Below are positions 1 to 9,309 of a DNA stretch of 64,000 nucleotides, piece after piece. Source of the DNA: DSUN01 sp035527715. GTDB lineage: Bacteria > Planctomycetota > PUPC01 > DSUN01. The position numbers and the translations under genes are program-made. Each line of letters begins with the position of its first letter. Positions within the stretch are counted from its first letter, which is position 1. The notes below the pieces were generated by a model that did not search any database, had not been told where the DNA came from, and saw nothing but the letters and a program-made list of their open reading frames with translations. The stretch spans positions 1-64,000 of the forward strand of contig DATKZY010000008.1 of NCBI GenBank assembly GCA_035527715.1. Direction: 5' to 3'.

Positions 1-1
1 C

Positions 2-3000
2 CTGTTCGAGCTCAAGGACGTCTTCACCAAGAAGAAGGAGGCAAAGAAGGACGAGAAGCCGCTGCCGCCCGCGGTCCAGGCCCGGGTGGCCCAGGAATGG
101 GAGTTTGCCAAGGGGATCCACGAGTTCGCCCAGCAGGCGCTCGAGCGGGCCAAGGTGGCGCCGAATCCCGCCAAGGCGCAGGTGGAGCTCAAGGATGCCC
201 TCGATAAGGCCCAGTCTGCCCGCGACTGGAAGCGCCGCGCCGAGAGCGCCCTCGCCCCCGCACCACCCGTGGCGCCGCCGCACGTCCGCAGCGGAACCTG
301 GTCGCTCGCCTCCGAGGCCTGGAACCAGGCCGTGGCCATCGAGGGCGGGCGGGAGGACTTCGACCGGACCCGCCGCCCGCCGCCGCAAGCGGTTGACGCC
401 GTGAACTACGATCCCAACTCGCGCGTGCTGACCACATCGTCTGGCACGAGGGTGCCCGTGGGACCCTTCGACGACGCGGTGCAGCGGGTGCTCCCCGAGC
501 GGAGCCGGAGGCTGAACCGCTTCGTGTCCGTCCCGACCCCCGACGGCCCGAGGGTGCAACTGAACCCAGAGGTCGCCAAGGCGCTCGCCTCGCCGGAGGC
601 CCAGGCGGAGCTCAACAGGGTCGGCGGCGTCGCCCTGGATGTCACGCTCGACCTGCTCTCGTATGCCGGGGTGGCGGGTTTCCGCCAGCGCGGCCCCGCG
701 ACGGTCGTGGAGTCCCCGGTCCTCCTCTCCCTGGCGTGCCTCCACGAGAAGGTCCGCCCCTTCGCGGCGTCGCCCGAGGTGTGGGAGGGCCTTCCCGAGG
801 ACCTGCGCTACCCCGCGGCCATCGAGCGGGTCCACGGATTCGTCCTCGACCCCAAGAGCCAGGATGTCTTCCTCATCGCCTCCCGGGCGCAAGCCCCTGA
901 GAACCGGATGGACGTTGACGCCCTGATCGTGGCCCTCCGATGCGTGTGGGCGGAGGGGGCAACCCCCAGCGTCTCCCTCGACCCTCTGCCGGGACGGCCG
1001 GCCGGACCCCAGTACTCGCGGGTGAACGGGGTGCCCCTTCAGACAACGTTCGCGAGGATCATGCTGGACGCGGACTACGCGATGAAGCGGATTCTGTTCG
1101 GAGACCTGGATGTCGGCGTGCCTCGGTTCCGGGAGATTGACCGGGACATGGCTGAACGGGGTGCCGCGGACAGCACCTCCGGCCGCTATTGGCTCACCCC
1201 CATGCCGCTCAGCGATCGGGACGTGCACGTCTCCCCAAGCTACCGGTCGGTGCTGTTCGACTCCGGCGTCCGCTGCCTCACGGAGTCGCAGAATGCCTCC
1301 TCGGAGTGGACGGGCAAAGCCGATGAGTGGCGCGAACGGAAGGCACAGCTCTTCACAGAGTCGTACGAGCGCATCGAGCGCTCACCGGCCGTGACGCCAT
1401 CGGGCGTCCTCGTCCGCCTCCACGGCCTGGTGGACCTCGTGACCATCTGCAAGATCCTGCGCGACCTTGGGGTGGACTACCCGGTCCTCAAGGGGGTCGG
1501 CGAGCTGCCTCTGCGACGCCTGCGCGGGGCCGAGGCCGTCCCGCCCTACTACCACGGCCTGAGCGTCGTCTTCGCCAAGAAGCGGCTGTCGGACCGCGAG
1601 GTGCTGGTCCTCACGCACAACGGGGGAGCGATCCTGCGGGGACGAGTCACCCGCCGCTCCCTCGACCTCTACCAGGACGTGGCCACCGCAACCTTGGAGC
1701 ACGAGGTGGACGTCTTCCCGCGCGGGCAGACGTTCACCAAGGTTCTGCAACTGCCCCTCACGTTGCGGAAGGCGCGGAGCGACGACCGGGGAGGGGCCGA
1801 GTACGCCCTCCTTGCCGCCCAAACCCTGCTTCGCAAAGGCGAACATGAGCCGGCTCGTGCCCGACTTGCGGAGATAGCCGCGGCCGATCCGCTCCACGCG
1901 GACGCCTGGGCGTGGCTCGCCGAGGCCCTCTCGCTGGCCGGCCGCCACGAGGAAGCCACCAACGCGATCAACAAGGCCATCGAGCTGGAGCCGCGGGACT
2001 ACCTGCTCAAGGGAATGGAGTACCGGATCCTGTCCCGCGCCGGCAGGACGCCCGAGGACCTCAAGCTGAGCGCGGACCTGGCCCGGTACCTGAGCAGCGA
2101 ATCCGTGTGCCAGGCATTCGCGCTTCTGGCACAGGGCCGCAGCGCCGATGCCGCGAAGGAGATCGCTTGCGCCCTTGGCTTGTGGCGCGAGAATCCGGAC
2201 GCCTACCTCCTGCGCGCCATGGCCGCCAACGACGAGACGTCGGACGAGGCGATGCGCGACCGGGCCGAGGCCATCCGCCTGTACGAGCAGCAGATAAAGG
2301 AGGGCCAGGTCCCGGCCGAGATGTGCCGCCGCCGGTCGGCCTTCGTCCACCTGCTCGAAGCCTCTGCACGCAGCAAAAAGCTCCAGGCCGATGTGCTGCG
2401 CGACCTCCGCGACTCCCCGAGCTTCCAGGAGGCCTGGAAGCGAAAGCCGGACAAGATGAACGGGCTCCTGATTGACCTGTTCGGCTGTGTTAGCGAGGCA
2501 AAGCAAGCGCAGGCCCAGGACGACCTGGACGGGGTCGCGCCCGCGGTCCACGCCCGCCTCCTCGCCAGCATGATGATCGTGGTGTTCGCGGGGGGCAATC
2601 CGGTGGACAAGGGCCTGGGGGAGGCCGCCGAACTCTCCAAGTCCGTGGTCAAGCGGTTCCCCGACCTGCCGGATGGCCACTACGCGCGCGCGTTCGTCGC
2701 CTCAACGGAGATTGCCGTGGTGGACCGAGAGATGAAGACCCCGGGCCTCTACAACGACAAGGAGCGCGCCATCCTCCTGCGAGTGATGGGCGCCCTGCTC
2801 GCCGAGATCTTCGAGCGGCTCGACACGGCTGTCCGCCTCGACCCAACCTATGGGGAGGCCTTCCTGTTCCGGGCGCAGATGCATGCCCATGTTCGCCAGG
2901 GCCCGAAGGCGCTTGCCGACCTCCAGAAGGCCAAGACCCTTCTGCCCTCCGTGGACCCCGCCATTGAGGCGATGATCCGCAAGGCCGCCGGGCCCGAGCC

Positions 3001-3442
3001 ACCCGCCAAGGCGCCGGGCGATGCCGGGGCATCGGTCTTCCAGGTGCGCCTGGTAGTCCAGGGGCCGGCCGACGACGCCGAGCGGATGACGCTCGTGCAG
3101 CCAGGCAGAGACCCCGGCCAGACGCAGGAGGAAGTCCTTCACGTCAAGAAGGAGGTCCTGCTCGACGGTTCGGCCGTGAAAGCGGCCAGCGTGATGGCAG
3201 GCCCGGCCTCGTTCGGGCCGACGATTGTGATCGACTTCACCGACGATGGCCGAAAGCGATTCGCGGAAATCACCCGCCAGAACATTGACAAGCGCCTGGC
3301 TCTCATCATTGATGGCCGTGTGTGCGCCGCGCCCGTGGTCCGGACCGAGATCTCCGGCGGCGCGGCGCTCATCTCGGGCTCCTTCAGCGAGCAGGAGGCG
3401 AAGGACCTCGCCGCGAAGATCAACAAAGCCGTCGCGCGATGA
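2..3442 (+). CDS. TPR protein with C-terminal SecD-head-like domain (5' partial)
   Basis: The frame is open to the left edge, so the true start lies outside the window; the first GTG (86) is probably internal. About 1146 residues are visible. The N-terminal half matches nothing I recognise. TPR-like helical pairs occupy roughly residues 590-790 and again around 930-975 (counted from the window edge). The last ~140 residues strongly resemble the P1 head subdomain of SecD: a beta strand reading TIVIDFTDDG, then FAEITRQN, LALIIDGRV, AAPVV, ISGG and ISGSFS followed by EA..LA. SecD normally carries this domain between membrane helices, but no membrane segments follow here. The role is unknown; binding of exported or cell-envelope proteins is conceivable. 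Sure about TPR and the SecD-like fold, not about function. Confidence 0.75.
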   Translation: MFELKDVFTKKKEAKKDEKPLPPAVQARVAQEWEFAKGIHEFAQQALERAKVAPNPAKAQVELKDALDKAQSARDWKRRAESALAPAPPVAPPHVRSGTWSLASEAWNQAVAIEGGREDFDRTRRPPPQAVDAVNYDPNSRVLTTSSGTRVPVGPFDDAVQRVLPERSRRLNRFVSVPTPDGPRVQLNPEVAKALASPEAQAELNRVGGVALDVTLDLLSYAGVAGFRQRGPATVVESPVLLSLACLHEKVRPFAASPEVWEGLPEDLRYPAAIERVHGFVLDPKSQDVFLIASRAQAPENRMDVDALIVALRCVWAEGATPSVSLDPLPGRPAGPQYSRVNGVPLQTTFARIMLDADYAMKRILFGDLDVGVPRFREIDRDMAERGAADSTSGRYWLTPMPLSDRDVHVSPSYRSVLFDSGVRCLTESQNASSEWTGKADEWRERKAQLFTESYERIERSPAVTPSGVLVRLHGLVDLVTICKILRDLGVDYPVLKGVGELPLRRLRGAEAVPPYYHGLSVVFAKKRLSDREVLVLTHNGGAILRGRVTRRSLDLYQDVATATLEHEVDVFPRGQTFTKVLQLPLTLRKARSDDRGGAEYALLAAQTLLRKGEHEPARARLAEIAAADPLHADAWAWLAEALSLAGRHEEATNAINKAIELEPRDYLLKGMEYRILSRAGRTPEDLKLSADLARYLSSESVCQAFALLAQGRSADAAKEIACALGLWRENPDAYLLRAMAANDETSDEAMRDRAEAIRLYEQQIKEGQVPAEMCRRRSAFVHLLEASARSKKLQADVLRDLRDSPSFQEAWKRKPDKMNGLLIDLFGCVSEAKQAQAQDDLDGVAPAVHARLLASMMIVVFAGGNPVDKGLGEAAELSKSVVKRFPDLPDGHYARAFVASTEIAVVDREMKTPGLYNDKERAILLRVMGALLAEIFERLDTAVRLDPTYGEAFLFRAQMHAHVRQGPKALADLQKAKTLLPSVDPAIEAMIRKAAGPEPPAKAPGDAGASVFQVRLVVQGPADDAERMTLVQPGRDPGQTQEEVLHVKKEVLLDGSAVKAASVMAGPASFGPTIVIDFTDDGRKRFAEITRQNIDKRLALIIDGRVCAAPVVRTEISGGAALISGSFSEQEAKDLAAKINKAVAR

Positions 3443-3582
3443 TGCCCCCGTGGACCGCCCGGCAGGCCGTGACGCCGCACGCCGCGAATGCCGAGGCCCG
3501 TGCTGTCTCGGGAACGGCTCGGCTTCCTGCGCCCGAACACCCAACACCGAACACCGCTTCCACACTCGCCACTCGCCCCTCG

Positions 3583-4416
3583 TCACTTGAGCGGCTTCGG
3601 CTTCCACACGACCTGCTCCGTCTTCGCGTCCACCAGGTCGTAGACGCGCACGTAGTCGGTCAGGAACTCGTCGGGGAGGGTTGCCTTGCGGACGTCGCCC
3701 GCCCAGCCGCCGAACTGGAGTTCGTCGCTGAGTTTCAGGTAGAGCGGCACCTGGCACACCCCGCCGGCCTTCGTCCGCCACTGCTCCTTGCCGTCCACGT
3801 AAAAGACGTATTCGTCGGGCGTCCACAGCAGGGCGTAGGTGTGCCAGCCCTCGGCGATGCCGGGGTGGCGGGAGATGTGGCCGGCCGCCTTGTGGGCCTT
3901 GCCGTAGCCGTCCCAGTGGAGGTTGTGGTGCACGCGGTCGTCGAGCCCCGGCTTCTCCATGACATCAATCTCGGTGCCGTCCATCCCCTCGTTGCCGACC
4001 GTCGTCACGCCCTTGCCGTACATCCAGAAGGCCGACCAGTGCCCCCCCGACCTCTGGAGGCGGATGCGCGCCACATAGTAGCCGAAGGCGTGTTCGAACT
4101 TCCCGCGCGTCCGCACGCAACCGTCGAGATACTTGTCGCCCTCCTTGAGCGTCTTGATGGCCAGGCTGCCCTTGCCGTCGAGCGCGACCGCCTTCGGCGA
4201 CCAGGAGCCCGCGCGGCGCGGGCCGTCGGCGACGTCCCACTTGCTCTCATCCAGCTTCTCGCCGTCGAACTCATCGTGCCACGCGAGCTTCCACGCCTGC
4301 CCCTCGGGCGCGGGGGGCAGCACATCGGCCGGCTCCAGCTTCTTCTCCATTGTCCGCTCCTCGGCGGCGAGCGCCGTCGTCAGCATCATCACCACGGCGA
4401 GCCCGACGATTCTCAT
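3583..4416 (-). CDS. Secreted glycoside hydrolase family 16 enzyme
   Basis: A 277-residue protein with a signal peptide (MRIVGLAVVMMLTTALA). The rest is one GH16 beta-jelly-roll domain. The family catalytic signature is intact as EIDVME (nucleophile and acid/base glutamates) preceded by GTE, with typical blocks WHDEFDG, YYVARIRL, FWMYG and WHTYALLWTPDEYVFYVDG. GH16 enzymes cleave beta-1,3/1,4-glucans or galactans such as laminarin, agar, carrageenan or porphyran; the substrate cannot be read from sequence. The frame is open further upstream, but ATG 4416 was chosen for its GAGGAG ribosome-binding site and signal peptide. It is divergent from the decarboxylase gene and has its own promoter. 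Confidence 0.92.
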   Translation of the reverse strand: MRIVGLAVVMMLTTALAAEERTMEKKLEPADVLPPAPEGQAWKLAWHDEFDGEKLDESKWDVADGPRRAGSWSPKAVALDGKGSLAIKTLKEGDKYLDGCVRTRGKFEHAFGYYVARIRLQRSGGHWSAFWMYGKGVTTVGNEGMDGTEIDVMEKPGLDDRVHHNLHWDGYGKAHKAAGHISRHPGIAEGWHTYALLWTPDEYVFYVDGKEQWRTKAGGVCQVPLYLKLSDELQFGGWAGDVRKATLPDEFLTDYVRVYDLVDAKTEQVVWKPKPLK

Positions 4417-4484
4417 GGCGCTCTCCTCATTCCTGTGTCCCTGCTTGCCTCTGGCCGGCCGGCAACCGTCCTCCCACGCCCGCG

Positions 4485-4513
4485 AATGTAGCGCGCGATG
4501 CCGCCGATTACAA
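4485..4513 (-). promoter_or_regulatory. Predicted sigma70-type promoter of the GH16 gene
   Basis: On the minus strand a TTGTAA box (4508-4513) and a TACATT box (4485-4490) are 17 bp apart, placing a start site near 4478, about 60 nt before the GH16 start codon. It is divergent from the promoter at 4553-4581. Confidence 0.5.
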
Positions 4514-4552
4514 CAGGTCATGGGCTCTGCTCCCGCCGGAGTCAGAGAGCAG

Positions 4553-4581
4553 TGGACACCATCACCGTGCCCTGCTAGACT
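4553..4581 (+). promoter_or_regulatory. Predicted sigma70-type promoter of the decarboxylase gene
   Basis: TGGACA (4553-4558), 17 bp, TAGACT (4576-4581). Expected transcription start near 4588, about 30 nt before the GTG start at 4620. Confidence 0.55.
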
Positions 4582-4619
4582 CTCCCGTATCCGGGGGGAC
4601 TGCTGAGAGGAGCCTTCAA

Positions 4620-6263
4620 GTGCCGAAGTCGGCGACCGTCGGAGCCTACCTGGTCCAGCGACTCGAGGAGGCGGGGCTGAAGCACGTGTTCGGCATCCCG
4701 GGCGACTACGTGCTGCGCTTCTACGACCTGCTGGAGGCGAGCGCGATGCAGGTGGTGGGCACGTGCGCCGAGCAGGGCGCGGCCTTCGCGGCCGACGCCT
4801 ATGCACGCGTGAACGGCCTGAGCGCGCTGTGCGTCACCTACTGCGTCGGCGGCCTCAACACGGTGAACGCGGTGGCCGAGGCCTACGCCGAGAAGTCGCC
4901 CGTCATCGCCATCAGCGGGGCGCCGGGGCTCCGCGAGCGCGTGCGCTCGCCCCTCCTGCATCACCGCGTGCGCGACTTCAACACGCAGAAGCTGATCTTC
5001 GAGCAGGTCACTGTGGCCTCGGCCGCCCTCGAGGACCCCGAGCGGGCGCCGCAGCAGATTGACGCGACCATCGCCGCCTGCCTGCGGTACAAGCGGCCGG
5101 TCTACCTCGAGCTGCCGCGCGACATGGTGGACCGCCCCTGCGCTCCTCCCGCCCCGCTCTCCAAGGAACACCCGGCCAGCGACCCCGCGGCGCTGCGCGA
5201 GGCCCTCGACGAGGCCGCCGCCATGCTTCGGCGCGCCCGACACCCCGTCGTCCTGGCGGGGGTGGAGATCCACAGGTTCGGGCTCCAGGACTGCCTGCTG
5301 CGGGTGCTGGAGCGGACGGGCTACCCCGTGGCGGCCACGCTGCTGGGGAAATCCGTCGTCTCCGAGGTGCACCCACAGTATCTGGGCGTCTACGAGGGCG
5401 CGATGGGCCGCGAGGACGTGCGCCGCGCCGTTGAGGGCGCTGATGCCGTGCTCATCCTCGGCGCGTTCATGACCGACATCAACCTCGGCGTCTTCACCGC
5501 GCACCTGGACGAGGGCCACACGATCCACGCGACCTCGGAGCGCGTGGCGATCAAGCACCATCACTTCGATGGGATCATGCTGCGGGACTTCATTCACGGG
5601 CTGCTCAAGGCCCCGATCGGACGTCGGCGGCGGGTCTCGCTGCCGCCCAAGCGCCTGCGCAAGCCCTTCCGCGTCCAGCCGGGCCGGCCCGTCAAGGTGC
5701 GCCGCTTCTTCGCGAGGATCAACGATTTCCTGGAGGACGACTTCGCGGTGATCTGCGATCCCGGCGACAGCCTCTTCGGCGCCGCGGACCTCACGATTCA
5801 CCGCAGGACCGAGTTCCTCAGCCCCGCCTACTACACCTCGATGGGCTTCGCTGTGCCGGCCGCGCTGGGCGCGCAGATAGGCAGGCCGCGCTTGCGGCCC
5901 ATCGTGCTCGTGGGCGACGGCGCCTTCCAGATGACCGGGCAGGAGCTTTCGACCATCGCCCGCTTCGGCCTCAATCCCATCGTGTTCGTGCTCAACAACA
6001 AGGGCTACACCACCGAGCGCTACATCCACGACGGGGCCTACAACGACATCCCCAACTGGGCCTACCACGAGATGCCGAAGCTGCTGGGCGCCGGCTGGGG
6101 CTGCGAGGTGCGGACCGAGGGGGAGCTGGAGACCGCGCTGGTGAAGGCTCGCGAGAACACCGGCAGCTTCTCCATCGTCAACGTGCACCTCGAGCCCTAC
6201 GACCGCTCGGCCGCCCTCGAGCGCCTCGGCAAGCGCCTGAGCCGCCAGGTCGGCAAGAAGTGA
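4620..6263 (+). CDS. Thiamine-diphosphate-dependent 2-keto acid decarboxylase (pyruvate/indolepyruvate decarboxylase family)
   Basis: A 547-residue cytoplasmic enzyme of the usual length for pyruvate or indolepyruvate decarboxylases. It has the N-terminal PYR domain with the cofactor-activating glutamate (GTCAEQGAAFAADAYAR), the His-His pair typical of decarboxylases (LLHHRVRDFN), a central DHPDH-like domain, and the C-terminal PP domain with the GDG...NN diphosphate/Mg motif (VGDGAFQMTGQE to LNNKGYTTE) and YNDIPNWAYHEMPKLLG. The family converts 2-keto acids to aldehydes and CO2; substrate preference is not predictable. GTG 4620 is chosen because AGGAG lies 7 bp upstream and the family N-terminus begins there; the frame runs open further upstream without homology. 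Confidence 0.92.
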   Translation: MPKSATVGAYLVQRLEEAGLKHVFGIPGDYVLRFYDLLEASAMQVVGTCAEQGAAFAADAYARVNGLSALCVTYCVGGLNTVNAVAEAYAEKSPVIAISGAPGLRERVRSPLLHHRVRDFNTQKLIFEQVTVASAALEDPERAPQQIDATIAACLRYKRPVYLELPRDMVDRPCAPPAPLSKEHPASDPAALREALDEAAAMLRRARHPVVLAGVEIHRFGLQDCLLRVLERTGYPVAATLLGKSVVSEVHPQYLGVYEGAMGREDVRRAVEGADAVLILGAFMTDINLGVFTAHLDEGHTIHATSERVAIKHHHFDGIMLRDFIHGLLKAPIGRRRRVSLPPKRLRKPFRVQPGRPVKVRRFFARINDFLEDDFAVICDPGDSLFGAADLTIHRRTEFLSPAYYTSMGFAVPAALGAQIGRPRLRPIVLVGDGAFQMTGQELSTIARFGLNPIVFVLNNKGYTTERYIHDGAYNDIPNWAYHEMPKLLGAGWGCEVRTEGELETALVKARENTGSFSIVNVHLEPYDRSAALERLGKRLSRQVGKK

Positions 6264-6270
6264 GGTTTGG

Positions 6271-6295
6271 AGTGCGGTAACGCAGTTACCGCTCT
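6271..6295. terminator. Hairpin between convergent genes
   Basis: A perfect 8-bp stem (GCGGTAAC / GTTACCGC, 3-nt loop) extended by GA/TC pairs lies in the 51-bp gap between convergent genes, so it may end transcription from both sides. There is no clear T-tract. Confidence 0.5.
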
Positions 6296-6314
6296 GGATT
6301 GCCGCGAAGCGGGG

Positions 6315-7778
6315 CTACTCGGGGAGGCTCAAGACCTGGCACTTGCCCTCGACTCGCGGCACGGCGACCGTCGCGTCGCCAACCTTCAGGGCGACGGGCT
6401 CGCGGGTGTCGTCGAAGTCAGTGCGCCGCACGAGGAGGCGATTGCCGAGGCGCAGGCCCGAGACGACGGGGCCGGGCTGCTTCGGCACGTCGAAGGCCAC
6501 GGGCTCGCCCTTGTCGAGGAAGTCGCGGAACTCCAGCGCCGCGGCCCACGTCTCGTGCAGCGGGCGAATCTCCTGCGCGATCTCGGTCTCGGGACACCAG
6601 AGGAAGAAGGTGTCGTGGCCCCGCAGGAGCATGTGCCAGAGCAGCTCCCTGTAGGCGTCGGAGCTGAATTGCTTGACGGCGGGGTCGGGGTCTTTGGGCG
6701 GCGACGTGGTGGTGTGGTGGACGAAGGTGATGACGGGCGTGGCCGCAGGCGTGGCCTGCCCCACGCTGCTCGCCTCCAGGAGCAGGGCGTAGAACCAGCG
6801 GTAGTCGCCGTTCGGCCAGTCGTACCAGCTCCAGATGCGATACCAGGTGTAGACGACGGGCATGGCGAACGTGTAGCCGCAGCCCTCGAACTCGTGCGCC
6901 CAGGGGCGGTACGGCGCCCGCTGGTCCATCCGCACGGGGCAGCCCTTCGGCGGGTCGGTCTCGAAGTAGTCGTACCAATAGCGCCAGCCGCCGTGCGGAT
7001 AGACGCCGTAGTTGCCCACCAGGGCCTTGGGGAAGTGCTTGAGCACCACGCTCGCGTAGCACTCACGCTGAACCTCTGAGCGGATGCGGCGATACGCCTT
7101 CTGGAACTCCAGGAAGTCGTCCATCCTCGGGATGTTCTTGCGGCACACGGTGCACCGCTTCGCCGCGTCCCAGCCACCGTTCCACTCGATGGGGCCGTCA
7201 ATCTCCCAGTCGGCGACGACGAAATCGGGCGCCATTCCTTTCTCTTTGTAGGCGCGGCAGAAGAAGTCCACCTGCTCGCGCATCGCGGGATAGCGGTGCT
7301 GGAGGCGGAAGGGGCAGCCGAGCTTGCGGCGCTCGGCCGACGAGGTGTCGAAGAAGGGCTTGCCCTCGGCATCGAGGTGGGCGGTGGCCTCGGAGCCGTC
7401 GCAGATGCTGTAGGTGCAGGCGTTGGCGTTGATGTTCACGCGCAGGCCGAGGCGTTTCTGGACCGCGCTCCTCCGCAGCGCGCGGTCGAGCGACTGCTGC
7501 TGGTCTTTGCCCGGCCGCCACGAGGCGCAGGCGGCGATGCCGCGCGCGTCGAGCGCCTTGAGCGTCGTCTCGACCTGTGCGTCGTCGCCAGGCAAGTCCA
7601 TCGCGGGCCACACGTAGAGCGGCAACCGGCCGCCGCGGGGGAACTTCAGCGGCTGCGTCTCGCGCAGCACCGACTCGATTCGCTCCTCGGGCGTCATGCG
7701 CTTGGCCCCTCCTGCGCAAAGGGAGGCGAGGGTGGCAATGGCGACACAAACCCGCGCGGACAGGTCTCGGCTGCGCAT
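6315..7778 (-). CDS. Secreted protein of unknown function, possible (beta/alpha)-barrel hydrolase
   Basis: A 487-residue protein with an N-terminal signal peptide (MRSRDLSARVCVAIATLASL, cleaved after the small residues that follow). I do not recognise the family with certainty. Alternating hydrophobic strands, an acidic stretch VVADWEIDGP and many Trp/Tyr residues (GGWRYWYDYF, WYRIWSWYDWPNGDYRWF) suggest a sugar-binding TIM barrel; the WEID acid pair could be catalytic as in hyaluronidase-like barrels, which is a guess. Start ATG 7778 has GAGGAG upstream. It is the last gene of a minus-strand operon, 9 bp after the CE2-like esterase, so a role in the same polysaccharide pathway is likely. Confidence 0.6.
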   Translation of the reverse strand: MRSRDLSARVCVAIATLASLCAGGAKRMTPEERIESVLRETQPLKFPRGGRLPLYVWPAMDLPGDDAQVETTLKALDARGIAACASWRPGKDQQQSLDRALRRSAVQKRLGLRVNINANACTYSICDGSEATAHLDAEGKPFFDTSSAERRKLGCPFRLQHRYPAMREQVDFFCRAYKEKGMAPDFVVADWEIDGPIEWNGGWDAAKRCTVCRKNIPRMDDFLEFQKAYRRIRSEVQRECYASVVLKHFPKALVGNYGVYPHGGWRYWYDYFETDPPKGCPVRMDQRAPYRPWAHEFEGCGYTFAMPVVYTWYRIWSWYDWPNGDYRWFYALLLEASSVGQATPAATPVITFVHHTTTSPPKDPDPAVKQFSSDAYRELLWHMLLRGHDTFFLWCPETEIAQEIRPLHETWAAALEFRDFLDKGEPVAFDVPKQPGPVVSGLRLGNRLLVRRTDFDDTREPVALKVGDATVAVPRVEGKCQVLSLPE

Positions 7779-7787
7779 GGCTGCTCC

Positions 7788-8840
7788 TCAGCGCCTGAGC
7801 GTGCGACGAATGACCTCAGTCAGTCGTTTCGCCACCTTCTCGTGGCCCGCGAGGTTGGGGTGAACGCCTTCGGTGGTGTCGGTCCGGCGGTCGAGCCAGC
7901 CGGCGGTTTCCACGGAGTGCACGTTGGCGTCGCCCTCGTTGTGTGCGGCGGCGACGGCGAGGCGGATGGACTCCGCGTGCACCTGGGGATAGGGCACGAC
8001 GCAGAAGATGGCGGCGTCGGGGTTGCGCTTGCGGGCGAGGCGGATGAGGTTGAGGTAGCCGTGCTCGATGTTGGGCACGCGGCTGTCGTTGCCGCCGTGG
8101 TTGATGACCACGATGTCGGCGGGCCGCTCGACGGCCGGCACGCCCTCGTAGGCGAAGGGATAGGCGAGCGGCGCGGGCGGCACGCCGCCGTTGCCCTCGA
8201 CGGTGATGCCCTGGCGCCCGAAGCCGATGAGCCGCGGCTCGGCGCCCAGGGCCAGAGCCGTCCGAAACGCCCAGGTCGCCCGGGCGTCCGCGATCTCCGT
8301 CCACTCCTCCAGCTTGCCCCCGCGGACGGCCAGGACCCCCTCGGTGATCGAGTCGCCGATGGCCTCCAGCACCCGCTTGCGACGGCGCGGGGGCGATAGG
8401 AGCTGCCCCTCGGGCACCTCGACGCCCCCGAGGGTGAGCGACGCGACGAGCGGCGGCTTCCAGCGCGGCTGGTGCTCGTCGAGCGCCTTCACGACCACCC
8501 ACACCTGGTGGCGGCCCGCCTTCGCCCCCTCGCCGAGCACGATCTGGTCGCGGTCCACCACCTGCTTCGACCATTCGCCGTCGAACTCCACCCAGAGCTG
8601 CGGCAACGGCGGCTTGTTCGCCGAGCGATCGAGGTGCAGCACGCACGTCGTGCCCTCGTAACGGAACTCGAACGACGAGCCGGGGTTCACGGTCACGATG
8701 CGGGTCGGCGCGCCCGAGGCGTCCCATCGCCCCAGCAGCCGAATCGTCCCCCGACCTGGCGCCGACGTCGGCTGCCACAGGGAGCAGCCACAGGCGCCGA
8801 GCAGGAAGGCGAAGGACACGACAAGCAGCAGACATCTCAA
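7788..8840 (-). CDS. SGNH/CE2-like carbohydrate esterase lipoprotein
   Basis: About 350 residues. A lipobox (LLGAC) near residue 15-20 predicts a lipoprotein. Residues ~35-140 look like the jelly-roll N-terminal domain of carbohydrate esterase family 2, followed by an SGNH hydrolase domain: GDSITEG (nucleophile Ser), NHGGND (oxyanion/Asn block) and EGVHPNLAGH (catalytic His). The residue three before the His, usually Asp, is Glu here. CE2 enzymes deacetylate xylan or mannan-type glycans. The start is uncertain: TTG 8840 gives the full signal peptide and follows a purine-rich AGGGAAG, whereas the nearby ATG (8835) is in another frame. It lies 16 bp after the preceding gene. Confidence 0.82.
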   Translation of the reverse strand: MRCLLLVVSFAFLLGACGCSLWQPTSAPGRGTIRLLGRWDASGAPTRIVTVNPGSSFEFRYEGTTCVLHLDRSANKPPLPQLWVEFDGEWSKQVVDRDQIVLGEGAKAGRHQVWVVVKALDEHQPRWKPPLVASLTLGGVEVPEGQLLSPPRRRKRVLEAIGDSITEGVLAVRGGKLEEWTEIADARATWAFRTALALGAEPRLIGFGRQGITVEGNGGVPPAPLAYPFAYEGVPAVERPADIVVINHGGNDSRVPNIEHGYLNLIRLARKRNPDAAIFCVVPYPQVHAESIRLAVAAAHNEGDANVHSVETAGWLDRRTDTTEGVHPNLAGHEKVAKRLTEVIRRTLRR

Positions 8841-8856
8841 GAGGTCTTCCCTTCGT

Positions 8857-9297
8857 TCACGACTCTGTTGGGGGGATGCTCTGGCGAATCGCCTCGGCCA
8901 GCTTCTCGGGCTCGTCGCTGCCGATGCGGGCCTTCTTGCCCGAGGCGAGGACGATCTCGACCGCCCCGAGGCCCGAGACGTTGTAGAGCCAGCCGTGCGG
9001 CGTGTAGTGGATGCCCCAACCGTAGTACCACGGGTTCCGCACGACGCGCACCTCGCGGACATCGGCCAGCGGCCACCGTTTCCGGACCAGCCCCGGCCCG
9101 AACCGGCACACCAGCCACCCCTCCTCGATCGCCACGGTGAGCGTGCCGAACAGCACGGCGACTAAGCCCAGGATGCACAGGACGACGATGCCGACTGGGT
9201 GCCAGCCAAAGGCGAGGAACAGCCCGAGAATCCCGGCCACTGCCACGCCCTCGAGCACGAGGACCAGCGTGCCAACCTGGGAGTGCTTGTAGCTCAT
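8857..9297 (-). CDS. Small membrane protein with a PH-like cytoplasmic domain
   Basis: 146 residues. Two hydrophobic helices span about residues 9-30 and 34-56 (GTLVLVLEGVAVAGILGLFL and VGIVVLCILGLVAVLFGTLT). A soluble part rich in beta strands follows (FGPGLVRKRWPLADVREVRVV, VEIVLASGKKARIGS), resembling bacterial PH-like domains often found after two helices. AGGAGG and CAGGAG precede ATG 9297. It sits 12 bp after the GH2 gene and 16 bp before the esterase, so it is co-transcribed with carbohydrate enzymes; function unknown. Confidence 0.7.
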   Translation of the reverse strand: MSYKHSQVGTLVLVLEGVAVAGILGLFLAFGWHPVGIVVLCILGLVAVLFGTLTVAIEEGWLVCRFGPGLVRKRWPLADVREVRVVRNPWYYGWGIHYTPHGWLYNVSGLGAVEIVLASGKKARIGSDEPEKLAEAIRQSIPPTES

Positions 9298-9309
9298 CTC
9301 CTGCCTCCT

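Noticed and set aside
1382..2680. Long antisense open frame of 432 codons opposite the TPR/SecD-head gene
   Set aside because: GC-rich codon bias opens mirror frames. It has no recognisable motif, and the opposite strand has clear TPR and SecD patterns.
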